A stretch of DNA of 64,000 nt from Acinetobacter lwoffii (GTDB lineage: Bacteria; Pseudomonadota; Gammaproteobacteria; Pseudomonadales; Moraxellaceae), in the NCBI RefSeq assembly GCF_024129435.1, contig NZ_JAMXXN010000006.1:62001-126000 (forward strand), in the 5' to 3' direction. Below, piece by piece: positions 34,510-42,929 of this stretch; position 1 is the first letter of the stretch; every line of letters starts with the position of its first letter. Below the pieces are notes generated by a model, which saw only the letters and a list, made by a program, of their open reading frames with translations, searched no databases and was not told where the DNA came from. Both the position numbers and the translations under genes were made by a program.

Positions 34510-34982
34510 ATCAACCAATTTTAGATGTGTGCTGTGGATCCCGAATGATGCACTTTGATCGCCAGAATCCAAATGTTGTTTATGGTGATATTCGAACCGA
34601 AAGCCATACGCTTTGTGATGGTCGAGCTTTGGAGATCTCACCTGATATTGAAATAGATTTTCGTGATATGCCATTTGATGATGGTCAATTTAATTTAGTT
34701 GTGTTTGATCCACCTCACTTGGTTCGAGCAGGTAAGCAGAGTTGGCTTGCTCTTAAATATGGGAAGTTGAACAAAGACTGGCGTGAAGATATTCGGAAAG
34801 GATTTGAGGAGTGCTTTCGCGTGTTGGCCACCGGTGGAGTTTTAATTTTTAAGTGGAATGAAACTCAAATTAAAGTTAGTGAGATTTTAGAGTTGACCGA
34901 TCAAAAACCAGTATTTGGTCATATCAGTGGTAAGCGTGCAAATACTCATTGGATTACTTTTATGAAGTGGGGGACAGCATGA
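34506..34982 (+). CDS. phage SAM-dependent methyltransferase
   Basis: A compact 158-residue class I methyltransferase fold: SAM-binding 'ILDVCCGSRMM', acidic 'VYGDIR', and the catalytic motif IV 'FDPPHL'. DPPH (instead of DPPY) occurs in phage adenine/cytosine-type enzymes. No target-recognition domain and no restriction partner are present. Protection of phage DNA from host restriction is plausible but unproven. Confidence 0.8.
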   Translation: MNQPILDVCCGSRMMHFDRQNPNVVYGDIRTESHTLCDGRALEISPDIEIDFRDMPFDDGQFNLVVFDPPHLVRAGKQSWLALKYGKLNKDWREDIRKGFEECFRVLATGGVLIFKWNETQIKVSEILELTDQKPVFGHISGKRANTHWITFMKWGTA

Positions 34983-35236
34983 ACACACCCACCATCCAGC
35001 GGTTTGAAGAAATCAAAGACATCCTGGTGTACGTGGCTTTTTCAAAACATGAGGTCACATCAGCAGAGCTGGAAGAACATGTATGTGACAAAACCCGAGC
35101 AGCCTTAAATCAGAAATTGCGAGGACTAGTCCAGGCGGGTTACTTGGCATTTAGATGTAATCATTGCACAAGACTGTATGTTGCCACTGAAAAGACTAAA
35201 CAGCTATTTGGAGTGCGTGATATGGGTGAGGTATGA
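34979..35236 (+). CDS. hypothetical phage protein, winged-helix-like
   Basis: Start ATG 34979 overlaps the previous stop (ATGA), giving 85 residues. 'SKHEVTSAELEEHVCDKTRAALNQKLRGLVQAGYLAF' looks like a winged helix, followed by C-x2-C ('CNHC'). Possibly a DNA-binding regulator; no family recognised. Confidence 0.65.
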   Translation: MNTPTIQRFEEIKDILVYVAFSKHEVTSAELEEHVCDKTRAALNQKLRGLVQAGYLAFRCNHCTRLYVATEKTKQLFGVRDMGEV

Positions 35237-35637
35237 CCAGCTACTCAATTGCTGAATATAAAAAAATGGTTAAAGCCACCAAACCTAAAGGGCGTTCCAA
35301 GCGCCCTAAGGTCAAAGGCGAAAAAATACCAAATGAGTTTGAAGCGAAACTGGCCGGAGAACTCAAAACTTTAAAAATTGAGTTTGAGCAGGAATTTGAG
35401 TTTCACCCAAAGCGGAAATGGAGAGCAGATTTTCACTTAATTGATAAAAAGATTTTAGTGGAGGTTGAAGGTGGGATCTGGAGTGGTGGTAGGCACACAA
35501 GGGGTAAAGGCTACCTTGGGGACATGGAAAAGTATAACGCAGCAACAATGATGGGTTTTCAGGTAATACGGTTTAGTACAGAGCAAGTGAAGTCAGGTTT
35601 AGCGATACAGCAAATTGAAATGATGGTAGGGGAATAG
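35233..35637 (+). CDS. Vsr/DUF559-like phage endonuclease
   Basis: A 134-residue PD-(D/E)xK-type nuclease. After a basic N-terminus comes the core 'WRADFHLIDKKILVEVEGGIWSGGRHTRGKGY', with Asp in 'ADF', Glu pair in 'VEVEGG' and the His of 'GRH', then 'GFQVIRFSTEQV'. The pattern is that of DUF559/Vsr very short patch repair-like enzymes. In phage replication operons such genes sit where RusA-type Holliday-junction resolvases are found, so branch cleavage is a possible role. A diverged paralogue lies at 38182. Confidence 0.8.
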   Translation: MTSYSIAEYKKMVKATKPKGRSKRPKVKGEKIPNEFEAKLAGELKTLKIEFEQEFEFHPKRKWRADFHLIDKKILVEVEGGIWSGGRHTRGKGYLGDMEKYNAATMMGFQVIRFSTEQVKSGLAIQQIEMMVGE

Positions 35638-35639
35638 GG

Positions 35640-36191
35640 ATGAATGCGATGGTAGCTGAAAAAATGACAAACATTGAATGGCTGGGGCAGCAGTTAAGAG
35701 CAAAAACAGCAAATTATGAAGCAGATACACCACCAACAAATGAAATCCCTGTCAATTGGGAAGATCGTTGTGGCGCAATTGCTTTAATGCCAAATGATGA
35801 AACCAAGGCTTATGCGTCAATTTTGGTATGGGGTGATTATCGAGACAATACGGATAATTATTCCGTGGTCACAAAATACATCTCAGATTACTTATGGCGT
35901 ATGGTGCAAGAGGAAATGGATAAGCAGCGTGAAAGTTTTGATATGCCGCAATTCTGCAAACACATTGCACGTATGGAGCTGTTTTATTCATTGCGTCCAA
36001 AGTTGCGTGAATACCATACATTGAAAGGCCGCTTAGTATTTTCAGGAATTGATTATATTGAACCAAATACTTATTCAAAACGCTATGCATGGCTAGGTAA
36101 TGCAGTTGAACTTTTGCTCAAAGAGTTGAATGATGAGGTAGAGCATTATGCAGGCCAGTACCGGAAAAATTTAAGAAAATTGAGTGTTTGA
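35640..36191 (+). CDS. hypothetical protein in the antiterminator Q position
   Basis: A 183-residue soluble protein ('YISDYLWRMVQEEMDKQRESFDMPQFCKHIARMELFY'). I do not recognise a domain. It is the last gene of the early rightward operon. Directly after it come a promoter-like sequence and a short terminator leader, the context in which lambda-like phages keep Q. The antiterminator role is inferred from position only. Confidence 0.6.
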   Translation: MNAMVAEKMTNIEWLGQQLRAKTANYEADTPPTNEIPVNWEDRCGAIALMPNDETKAYASILVWGDYRDNTDNYSVVTKYISDYLWRMVQEEMDKQRESFDMPQFCKHIARMELFYSLRPKLREYHTLKGRLVFSGIDYIEPNTYSKRYAWLGNAVELLLKELNDEVEHYAGQYRKNLRKLSV

Positions 36192-36217
36192 CATCCTATA
36201 TGGATGTAAGGTATTCT
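36188..36217 (+). promoter_or_regulatory. candidate late promoter
   Basis: TTGACA (36188-36193) and TATTCT (36212-36217) with 18-bp spacing. The -35 overlaps the stop of the Q-position gene. A transcript would meet the hairpin at 36301 after about 80 bases, like lambda pR'. Confidence 0.5.
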
Positions 36218-36300
36218 TTTTCTATACTGGTCGTATTACGGTTCAACCGAGACCAAGTGTTATCTGATAAAATGTTGACTGCTAGGAAAGACTAGTAAAG

Positions 36301-36325
36301 GCTCATCGAAAGGTGGGCTTTTTTT
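36301..36325 (+). terminator. leader terminator
   Basis: GCTCATC-GAAA-GGTGGGC (two wobble pairs) followed by seven T. It fits a tR'-like block on late transcription. Confidence 0.65.
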
Positions 36326-36385
36326 GACATTGTTTGTTCATGAAAATAAGCGATAATGCCTTTTTGTTTTTGAGCTCTAATTGAA

Positions 36386-36622
36386 ATGGCGATTTTAACT
36401 GTTAAAAAACTAGAAGATACTCTCGGTAAATTAGTGGCTGAAGGCGAAAAGCCTGAAAAGATTTTATTAGGCTATAAAGCGTATGGCGAGCTAATGAATG
36501 ATCGTAGCTTTTTTGAGGAAGTGGCTGGCTCGGCAATGGATCCAAACAAACGAAAATATAAAAATATTAAAATTAAGGTTACTCAAGACGAATACCAGTT
36601 TAACGTGAAATGTCAAAAATAG
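36386..36622 (+). CDS. hypothetical phage protein, 78 aa
   Basis: A small Lys-rich protein ('MAILTVKKLEDTLGKLVAEGEKPEKILLGYKAYGELM') lying alone between two terminators. The ribosome site is weak. Function unknown; it could be a virion-associated or regulatory protein. Confidence 0.55.
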   Translation: MAILTVKKLEDTLGKLVAEGEKPEKILLGYKAYGELMNDRSFFEEVAGSAMDPNKRKYKNIKIKVTQDEYQFNVKCQK

Positions 36623-36640
36623 GTTTAAGCATCAAGGAAA

Positions 36641-36664
36641 GCTCGCCAAATGGTGGGCTTTTTT
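36641..36664 (+). terminator. terminator after the 78-aa gene
   Basis: GCTCGCC-AAAT-GGTGGGC followed by six T. It closely resembles the hairpin at 36301, suggesting duplication of the leader element. Confidence 0.7.
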
Positions 36665-36799
36665 ATACTCATCATTTTAATAAATGTATTTGAAATACAT
36701 ATTTTAAAACTTGATTAGCAATATTTTTAAATAGGCCTATCCTTTATTCGTTGCAATTACTGCAACACACCCCCTAATCAGCGCAAAATGATAAGGGGA

Positions 36800-36831
36800 G
36801 CCCACATTGCCCTCTACAATGTGGGCTTTTT
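36800..36831 (+). terminator. strong Rho-independent terminator
   Basis: GCCCACATTG and CAATGTGGGC form a perfect 10-bp stem followed by T5. The surrounding 36665-36972 holds no other gene I can support. Confidence 0.8.
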
Positions 36832-36972
36832 ATTGTGATCAATAAAGTAACATTATGCTAATGAATAAATTATGGCTTTGTATAAAATGACCACCTAGAT
36901 TCTATGCTGTAGTTTCTTTCCAATTTCAGCCTCCTTTTCCCAAAGGGGGTATTTTTTTATCCAGAGAAAAGT

Positions 36973-37071
36973 ATGCTCCAATTTATATTCTGCTTATTCG
37001 GTCTTCACGGTGTAACTGAGATCAGTGATAACCAGAAAGAGTGCCGTGATTGCTTGAAAGAGGTTGGGTGA
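36973..37071 (+). CDS. possible small phage protein, 32 aa
   Basis: ATG 36973 to TGA 37071 reads 'MLQFIFCLFGLHGVTEISDN' followed by a C-x2-C ('ECRDC'). The hydrophobic start and a Cys pair resemble short zinc-ribbon-like prophage proteins. The ribosome site is weak, so this is tentative. Confidence 0.35.
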   Translation: MLQFIFCLFGLHGVTEISDNQKECRDCLKEVG

Positions 37072-37316
37072 TTACCCCTTGGTCTAAAGAAGCAAATAAT
37101 TATATTTAGTTAGATAAATTATTTGCTAAGATACAGGTGTATAAAAACAATGAAAGAAATTGTTGACCTGACATAAGCCTGCTTAATTTGGGAGAGTTAA
37201 GTGGGTTTTTTTAAATTTCAATATTTAAAGAAGTGTATTAACATTGTTGATATGGCTAGGCTTGCTCAAGCCGACCTAGGTATCATCCTGCTTTTATATG
37301 TGAAAGATAGAAGCTT

Positions 37317-37619
37317 ATGAAAATTATTTATAATGTGTCACTTATTATTGCAGCAGTGACTTTGACTGCTTGTGCAGGTACTCCTGATACAGAAATTGTT
37401 CACAAGCCTGAGATGATGAAAAAATGCGTGCCTGAAAGTGCAGCAAAATTAGCACGTACGACATTATCGAGCGAGGCTGATATCAAATCAAAAACAAATT
37501 CTGAAGTTGTTAGACTGGTTGCACCGGGCCAACCTATAACTAAAGATTATCATCCAGGACGAGTTACTGTAATTGCTGATCCACAAACCCAAACTATTCT
37601 TAAGGCATTTTGTGGTTAA
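37317..37619 (+). CDS. I78-type peptidase-inhibitor-like lipoprotein, copy 1
   Basis: A 100-residue lipoprotein: signal peptide with lipobox 'LTAC' (C19). The mature domain matches the I78 inhibitor family, with 'VRLVAPGQPITKDYHPGRVTVIADPQT' and final 'FCG'. It should sit in the outer membrane or periplasm and may inhibit serine proteases. It lies in the prophage between early and late genes with its own leader, so it could be a lysogenic-conversion gene. A paralogue follows. Confidence 0.75.
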   Translation: MKIIYNVSLIIAAVTLTACAGTPDTEIVHKPEMMKKCVPESAAKLARTTLSSEADIKSKTNSEVVRLVAPGQPITKDYHPGRVTVIADPQTQTILKAFCG

Positions 37620-37638
37620 AATTTAAATCTATGCATAG

Positions 37639-37656
37639 AACCTCCTTTGGGAGGTT
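37639..37656 (+). terminator. weak terminator after inhibitor copy 1
   Basis: AACCTCC/GGAGGTT stem with loop TTTG and a short T4 tail. Confidence 0.55.
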
Positions 37657-37818
37657 TTCCCGTTATCATTGTTAAAAGTCTGGGGAATGCACTAGATAAC
37701 TATTGCGACAGTTCATTATTTTTCTGATTAAGCAGAATATATAGACTGTTGTTAAGCCTGCAACCGATACTTTCTTATTCGGTATGATTAATTTTTTATT
37801 CCAACAAGACAGAAACTT

Positions 37819-38121
37819 ATGAAAATTATCCAGAATTTATCTTTAATTCTAGTAGCAGTCACATTGACAGCGTGTGCAAATAATCCTGAACAGATGCCTT
37901 CTCATCAACCAAATACGATGACTAGCTGTGTAGCAGAGGAAGCAACCAAACTTGTTGGACAAACTGGTTTATCTGAAGCAGCAATTAAAGCCAAGACTAA
38001 TGCTGAAATTGTACGTATGGTAGCACCTGGCCAACCGGTAACTTTAGATTACCGTTTAGAGAGAGTTACGGTAGTAACTGACCCACAAACTAAAATTATC
38101 GTTCAAGCATCTTGTGGCTAA
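37819..38121 (+). CDS. I78-type peptidase-inhibitor-like lipoprotein, copy 2
   Basis: Same length as copy 1, with lipobox 'LTAC' at C19. 'VRMVAPGQPVTLDYRLERVTVVTDPQT' and terminal 'SCG' match the I78 consensus better than copy 1. The two copies are separated by about 200 bp with separate leaders and terminators, so they are likely expressed independently. The duplication is old enough that many residues differ. Confidence 0.75.
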   Translation: MKIIQNLSLILVAVTLTACANNPEQMPSHQPNTMTSCVAEEATKLVGQTGLSEAAIKAKTNAEIVRMVAPGQPVTLDYRLERVTVVTDPQTKIIVQASCG

Positions 38122-38140
38122 TAGCTCAAGACTGAATAAT

Positions 38141-38168
38141 AAAAAAACCATCTTCGGATGGTTTTTTA
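38141..38168 (+). terminator. terminator after inhibitor copy 2
   Basis: AAACCATC-TTCG-GATGGTTT with A- and T-runs, a strong UUCG tetraloop hairpin. Confidence 0.88.
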
Positions 38169-38181
38169 TTGGGTAATGTTC

Positions 38182-38619
38182 ATGGATCCAGACCTCTATA
38201 AATGTTTAACCGCCAAAGGCCCAATCAAAACCAAACCCCGCAATAAGCCACTACCGAAAGCTAAAGAAAAATACTTAGAAGCAGAAGAGACCTTATTCCA
38301 AGAATTAGAAGAACATCGAATTGGTTATCGTCGAAAGTTTCAATTTGAATCAACCAAAAATTGGCGCTTTGATTTTTATATTGTGAAGTTGAATCTCCTT
38401 ATAGAAATCGCGGGTAGCCCATGGTCGGTTGGTCGTGGTGGGAAAAAGATAGCGAATTCATTTAATAAGTATGATCTTGCTGACGATCAAGGTTATACAT
38501 TTGTGCGCCTTGAACCTCATCAAATTGAATCGGGTTATGCAATTAACTGGATTCGAAGTCAGTTAGAGAGATTAGAAGATGGAACAGTTCAGACCATTCC
38601 CACCGACGGATCTGATTGA
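38182..38619 (+). CDS. diverged Vsr/DUF559-like nuclease paralogue
   Basis: The core 'WRFDFYIVKLNLLIEIAGSPWSVGRGGKK' aligns with 'WRADFHLIDKKILVEVEGGIWSGGRHTRGKG' of the early nuclease at 35233. Here the second acidic residue is Ala (E-I-A) and the His of GRH is Gly, so catalysis may be lost or changed. ATG 38182 is chosen; the frame is open to 38158, but that start lies in the terminator. It overlaps the metallopeptidase gene by about 40 bp and starts the packaging operon. Confidence 0.72.
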   Translation: MDPDLYKCLTAKGPIKTKPRNKPLPKAKEKYLEAEETLFQELEEHRIGYRRKFQFESTKNWRFDFYIVKLNLLIEIAGSPWSVGRGGKKIANSFNKYDLADDQGYTFVRLEPHQIESGYAINWIRSQLERLEDGTVQTIPTDGSD

Positions 38620-39220
38620 TCAGGCTGAGGAAGAGGAAGCGATTCGCTTGGCACCGGCACCAGAGCTTAAAGAATGGGTCTTTAAAAATTGGCTTACTCT
38701 CGGCGGTGAACTACATAACCCGGATCATGACCATATTGCTGAGCTACTTCACGACAATGAAGAGTTTCTTGCATTCGCCTGGGCTTCATCGGCCGCCGTA
38801 GCGAAAAAACGTATGGTGCTTGGGCAATGTGAAAAGGTCATGTTTAACCAAGGTGGCTGGAAGAAAGCACGTCAAGAACAGCAAATGCGTGATTGGTACG
38901 GCTTTGTACCTCAGTACCTGATCACTGTGGATGCTGCATTCTGTGAACAGGCTTCAGATCGTGAATTCTGCCGGTTGATTGAGCATGAGCTGTATCACAT
39001 TGGGGTTGAGCGCGATGAAGACGGTGAAATCATTTATAGCGATATGACCGGACTGCCTAAGCATCACCTGGCTGGCCATGATGTTGAAGTGTTCTTTGGT
39101 GAAACAAAACGATGGGGTGCGGACGAGTCTGTTAAAAGACTTCTAGAAATTGCCAAGAATGCGCCGTTTGTATCTGAAACAAGTATTGCTGCGTGTTGTG
39201 GGAACTGTGTTATCGGCTAA
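38579..39220 (+). CDS. putative phage metallopeptidase
   Basis: A 213-residue protein with zinc motif HELYH (136-140) in 'CRLIEHELYHIGVERDEDGE', matching the phage metallopeptidase family found just before terminase genes. A downstream 'HHLAGHDVEVFFGE' may give the third ligand. The C-terminus has a Cys cluster ('ACCGNC'). Role in the phage cycle is unknown. Confidence 0.8.
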   Translation: MEQFRPFPPTDLIDQAEEEEAIRLAPAPELKEWVFKNWLTLGGELHNPDHDHIAELLHDNEEFLAFAWASSAAVAKKRMVLGQCEKVMFNQGGWKKARQEQQMRDWYGFVPQYLITVDAAFCEQASDREFCRLIEHELYHIGVERDEDGEIIYSDMTGLPKHHLAGHDVEVFFGETKRWGADESVKRLLEIAKNAPFVSETSIAACCGNCVIG

Positions 39221-39265
39221 ATTTTTTGCCCACTTTCCTTGATGTACCTTGATGGATGGTGATTT

Positions 39266-39763
39266 ATGGCAAGACTTAAAAAACATGAAAAAGTATTTAT
39301 AGTTCGAGCACTTGCCCAATTTATGACCCCCACTCAAGTAGTAGAGGACATCAAGGTAAAATTAGGAGTTGATGTTTCCCCACAACAAGTGGAGACATAT
39401 GACCCTACCAAAGTTGCTGGTGCTGACTTATCACAGGAATTTGTAGATCTATTTAATGAAGCACGTAAGCAATACATTGCCCAGCCGATCTATAACATTG
39501 AAGGTGCTAACGATATTGTGCAGCTTCAGATACTGAGTGATTTGCTGGTTTCAAAAAAAGGTAACGTGGTGATGGCAATCAAACTGATTGATCAGATGCA
39601 GAAGATTGTCAAAGGCCACTATGAAAAGAAAATAGAGATTACCGGTAAAGATGGTGGACCTATTCAGCAAGAAACTAAATCAATGCATCAATTCACACCA
39701 GATGAGCTTAACGGACTATCCGCGCAAGAGCTTTCGCGTTTAGCAATTAATGGCAAGTTATGA
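39266..39763 (+). CDS. terminase small subunit (DUF2280)
   Basis: A 165-residue DUF2280 protein ('MARLKKHEKVFIVRALAQFMTPTQVVEDIKVKLG'), with an N-terminal helix-turn-helix and helical body. Directly upstream of the large subunit with a 4-bp overlap. It recognises phage DNA for packaging. Confidence 0.85.
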   Translation: MARLKKHEKVFIVRALAQFMTPTQVVEDIKVKLGVDVSPQQVETYDPTKVAGADLSQEFVDLFNEARKQYIAQPIYNIEGANDIVQLQILSDLLVSKKGNVVMAIKLIDQMQKIVKGHYEKKIEITGKDGGPIQQETKSMHQFTPDELNGLSAQELSRLAINGKL

Positions 39764-41436
39764 CTTATGCAATCGAAGATATAGCGCCACTAATTAAAGA
39801 GTGGACGATCAATACACGTCTGCCTGAAATCATTGAAGAGATGAAACGGCGCTATTACTACCGGATGCTGATAGAGCAGAATGAACTAAGTCGAGAGGCT
39901 GAAATCTACAAATGTAAGAATGATCCGGCTCATTGGTTTAATCACTGGGTATGGACTTATGATCCACGGGGCATGCCTTTTGGACTGCCGGCGAATATTC
40001 CTTTTGTTTTGCGTCCTGGTCAGGTTGAACTCGTTGATTGGCTGATTGAACGTGAAGGTACCCAGACACACGGTTTAATTGAAAAAAGTCGTGACGAAGG
40101 GATGAGCTATGTAGTCCTGGGCTTTTATTTGCACCGGTGGTTATTCGTTGAAGGTTTTGCTGGTGGCGTCGGTAGCCGTAAAGAAGATCTGGTTGATAAG
40201 AAAGGCGATCCAAAAACGTTACTGCACAAATTCAGGGATATGTTTTCCAAGTTGCCGGACTGGATGAAGCCTAAAGGCTTTGTTGAGAAAGTGCATGACA
40301 ACTACATGCGAATCATTAACCCGGACAACGGCGCAACCGTCACTGGTGAAGCTGGTGACAACATTGGCCGTGGTGGTCGTACCACAATGTACTTTCTGGA
40401 TGAATGGGCATTTGTAGAGAGACAAGAAGCTGTAGACGCCGCAATCTCTCAAAACACCAACGTACACATCAAGGGATCCACTCCAAACGGTATTGGGGAT
40501 AAGTTTCACCAGGATCGTTTTAGTGGACGTTACGCCGTATTCACAATGGCATGGCGTGATAACCCAGATAAGAATTGGCAGGTCGAATTTAATGGCAAGC
40601 TAATTCATCCCTGGTATGAAAAACAATTGGCCACACTAGACGATATTGTTTTAGCTCAAGAGGTTGATATTGACTATGCCGCCTCGGTAGAAGGTGTGTT
40701 GATTCCATCAGCATGGGTGCAAGCTGCAGTTGATGCTCATCTTAATTTGAATATTCAGCCTTCAGGCGAACGTATGGGTGCGCTTGATGTGGCAGATGAG
40801 GGTAAGGATAAAAACTCTTTTGCCGCACGTCATGGCATCGTACTGCAGTATTTGGATACTTGGTCAGGCGTTGGTGATGACATCTTTGGCACAACTCAGA
40901 AAGCTATTGATGCTTGTCTTGATCTACGTTTGAACTCGTTTTATTACGATGCCGATGGTCTGGGTGCTGGTGTACGTGGTGATGCCCGAGTCATTAATGA
41001 GCAGAATAGATCCAAAGGTATTCCGGAGATCGAAGCAAATCCATTCCGAGGCTCAGGTGCGGTGCACAACCCGGAGCAGGAAATGGTTGAGGCGCGGAAA
41101 AACGTGGACTTCTTTGCCAATCTTAAAGCTCAGATGTGGTGGTCATTGCGCATAAGATTTCAGAATACTTATCGAGCCTTACAGGGTATGCAATATGACT
41201 CAGACAATCTTATTTCGCTCTCAACCAAAGATATAAACAAGCAGGAGCTTGAACAGCTCAAGCGAGAGTTATCACAACCCACTTATACAAAAAATGGTGC
41301 AGGCAAAATCCTAGTCAATAAGCAACCAGACGGGGCTTTATCTCCAAACCGAGCAGACGGCGTCATGATTTGCTTTAGTGATATCAAGCCGCCTGAACGT
41401 TTAAGGCCGGGTGGAGGTGGTTCACGTAGTTTTTAA
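39760..41436 (+). CDS. terminase large subunit
   Basis: The packaging motor: ATPase with modified Walker A 'EKSRDEGMSY' (about 107-116) and Walker B 'MYFLDEWAF' (D214, E215). The coupling segment is 'IKGSTPNG'. The C-terminal RNase H-like nuclease has an Asp in 'GALDVADEGKDKNSF' (about 340). It resembles the terminases of Mu/B3-like siphophages, but no Mu-type transposase is present in the window. At 558 residues it is full length. Confidence 0.9.
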   Translation: MTYAIEDIAPLIKEWTINTRLPEIIEEMKRRYYYRMLIEQNELSREAEIYKCKNDPAHWFNHWVWTYDPRGMPFGLPANIPFVLRPGQVELVDWLIEREGTQTHGLIEKSRDEGMSYVVLGFYLHRWLFVEGFAGGVGSRKEDLVDKKGDPKTLLHKFRDMFSKLPDWMKPKGFVEKVHDNYMRIINPDNGATVTGEAGDNIGRGGRTTMYFLDEWAFVERQEAVDAAISQNTNVHIKGSTPNGIGDKFHQDRFSGRYAVFTMAWRDNPDKNWQVEFNGKLIHPWYEKQLATLDDIVLAQEVDIDYAASVEGVLIPSAWVQAAVDAHLNLNIQPSGERMGALDVADEGKDKNSFAARHGIVLQYLDTWSGVGDDIFGTTQKAIDACLDLRLNSFYYDADGLGAGVRGDARVINEQNRSKGIPEIEANPFRGSGAVHNPEQEMVEARKNVDFFANLKAQMWWSLRIRFQNTYRALQGMQYDSDNLISLSTKDINKQELEQLKRELSQPTYTKNGAGKILVNKQPDGALSPNRADGVMICFSDIKPPERLRPGGGGSRSF

Positions 41437-41450
41437 TCAAGGTTTTTAAA

Positions 41451-42926
41451 ATGGCAAAATCCAAAAACAAGCAGAAAGAGACCAAGCCAAAAGCAGCAGG
41501 CTTGTTAACCGAAGTTGCTGTTGAAAAACTTGCGTTCAGTATGGGGCGTGCGGCTGATGTTGATGAAGTCTTGCGCAAGGCTGGTGTTACCCGGCAGCGT
41601 TTAAGTGTGCTCATGGCTGATGATGAAATATCACAGGCTATGGAAACCCGGCTTGACTCGGTGATTAATGCGCCATGGCGATTCAAAGAAGATCATGGGG
41701 AGCAAACTGAGTTCTTAAAAGAGCAGGTTGCTTACTGGCACAATGAAATTATTACTGGTGCGTGGGAAGCGTGTCCATTTGGCTATTCAGTCATGGAGGC
41801 CAATTATCAGGTTCTTGAGGATGGCAGGTTTACACTTAATGGCATTCAAGTGAAGCCACTTGAGTGGTTTGAGCCAAAGAATAACGGTGAACTAATTTAT
41901 CGTGAGCCACAGGCCAATACAGAAATCAATGTATTTCAGAAGTGGCCATTAAAGTTCTTTTTAACTCGACGTAAGCCTTCATTTAAGCAGCCTTATGGCG
42001 ACCCGTTACTATCAAAGCTGTATTGGTTATGGTTCTTCAGAACTAACTCTACCAAATTCTGGGTTAAGTTCCTGGAGCGTTTCGGCTCCCCACTACTTGT
42101 AGGCAAGGTGGGTGGCAACAGTCGAACCCAAGATGATATTGATGCGATGACTTCCGCATTATTGAATGCTCATTCGCAATCAGTTATCTCGATTGGATCT
42201 GAAGATGATGTAGGTACAGTAGGTACAAACTTCTCGGGTGCAGGTAGCTCAGCATTTGAGGCATTTGATACCGTTTTAACACGCCGTATTCAAAAGGTTG
42301 TATTAGGCCAGACCCTTACATCGGGAACTGATGGCACAGGGAGTCGTGCGCTGGGCGAAGTACATGAAAATGTGCGTATGGATAAGCGTAACTCAGACTT
42401 ACGCATGATCACCCCGACCTTTCAGGATATCGTCGATGCGATTTGTTTCCTGAATGGATTTGAAAAGCACACGATTATTTTGGGTGGTGAGCAAGACCTG
42501 AATGTAAAAGTAGTTGAGCGTGACTTAAAGCTGAAAGAGCTGGGTGTTGATTTTACTGATCAGTATGTAATGGAGACTTATGGCATCAAGCCTGAGCACT
42601 TTAAAATGCGTTCAGAGCAGATTCCAGCTAATACCCAGTTTAGTGCTTTACCGCGTCAAGCATTTAACTTTAAGGCCTCAGCAAACAAGCTTTCGCCAGA
42701 GCAGCAAGAAGTTGAAGAACTGACTGATGCACAGGATGAATTGCAGCTATTAAAACCGGATCAGGTCAAGGAATTGGTATTCAAGTCTGATAGCCCTGAA
42801 AGTCTGGCTTATAACCTGATGCAATTAATACCTGGTGCAACTCAGACACAGTTCACGGCCAATCTGGATCAGGCTTTGTATGCTGCGGATGTGTTGGGGT
42901 ATGTGGCGGCTCAAAATGGGAAGTAA
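41451..42926 (+). CDS. portal protein (DUF935, Mu gp29-like)
   Basis: Forms the ring through which DNA enters the head. Signatures of DUF935: 'GVTRQRLSVLMADDEISQAMETR', 'GAWEACPFGYSVMEANYQ', 'KFWVKFLERFGSPLLVGK', 'LGQTLTSGTDGTGSRALGEVHENVR'. Length of 491 residues is normal. It stands between terminase and the MuF-type protein as in Mu-like head modules. Confidence 0.9.
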   Translation: MAKSKNKQKETKPKAAGLLTEVAVEKLAFSMGRAADVDEVLRKAGVTRQRLSVLMADDEISQAMETRLDSVINAPWRFKEDHGEQTEFLKEQVAYWHNEIITGAWEACPFGYSVMEANYQVLEDGRFTLNGIQVKPLEWFEPKNNGELIYREPQANTEINVFQKWPLKFFLTRRKPSFKQPYGDPLLSKLYWLWFFRTNSTKFWVKFLERFGSPLLVGKVGGNSRTQDDIDAMTSALLNAHSQSVISIGSEDDVGTVGTNFSGAGSSAFEAFDTVLTRRIQKVVLGQTLTSGTDGTGSRALGEVHENVRMDKRNSDLRMITPTFQDIVDAICFLNGFEKHTIILGGEQDLNVKVVERDLKLKELGVDFTDQYVMETYGIKPEHFKMRSEQIPANTQFSALPRQAFNFKASANKLSPEQQEVEELTDAQDELQLLKPDQVKELVFKSDSPESLAYNLMQLIPGATQTQFTANLDQALYAADVLGYVAAQNGK

Positions 42927-42929
42927 GTT

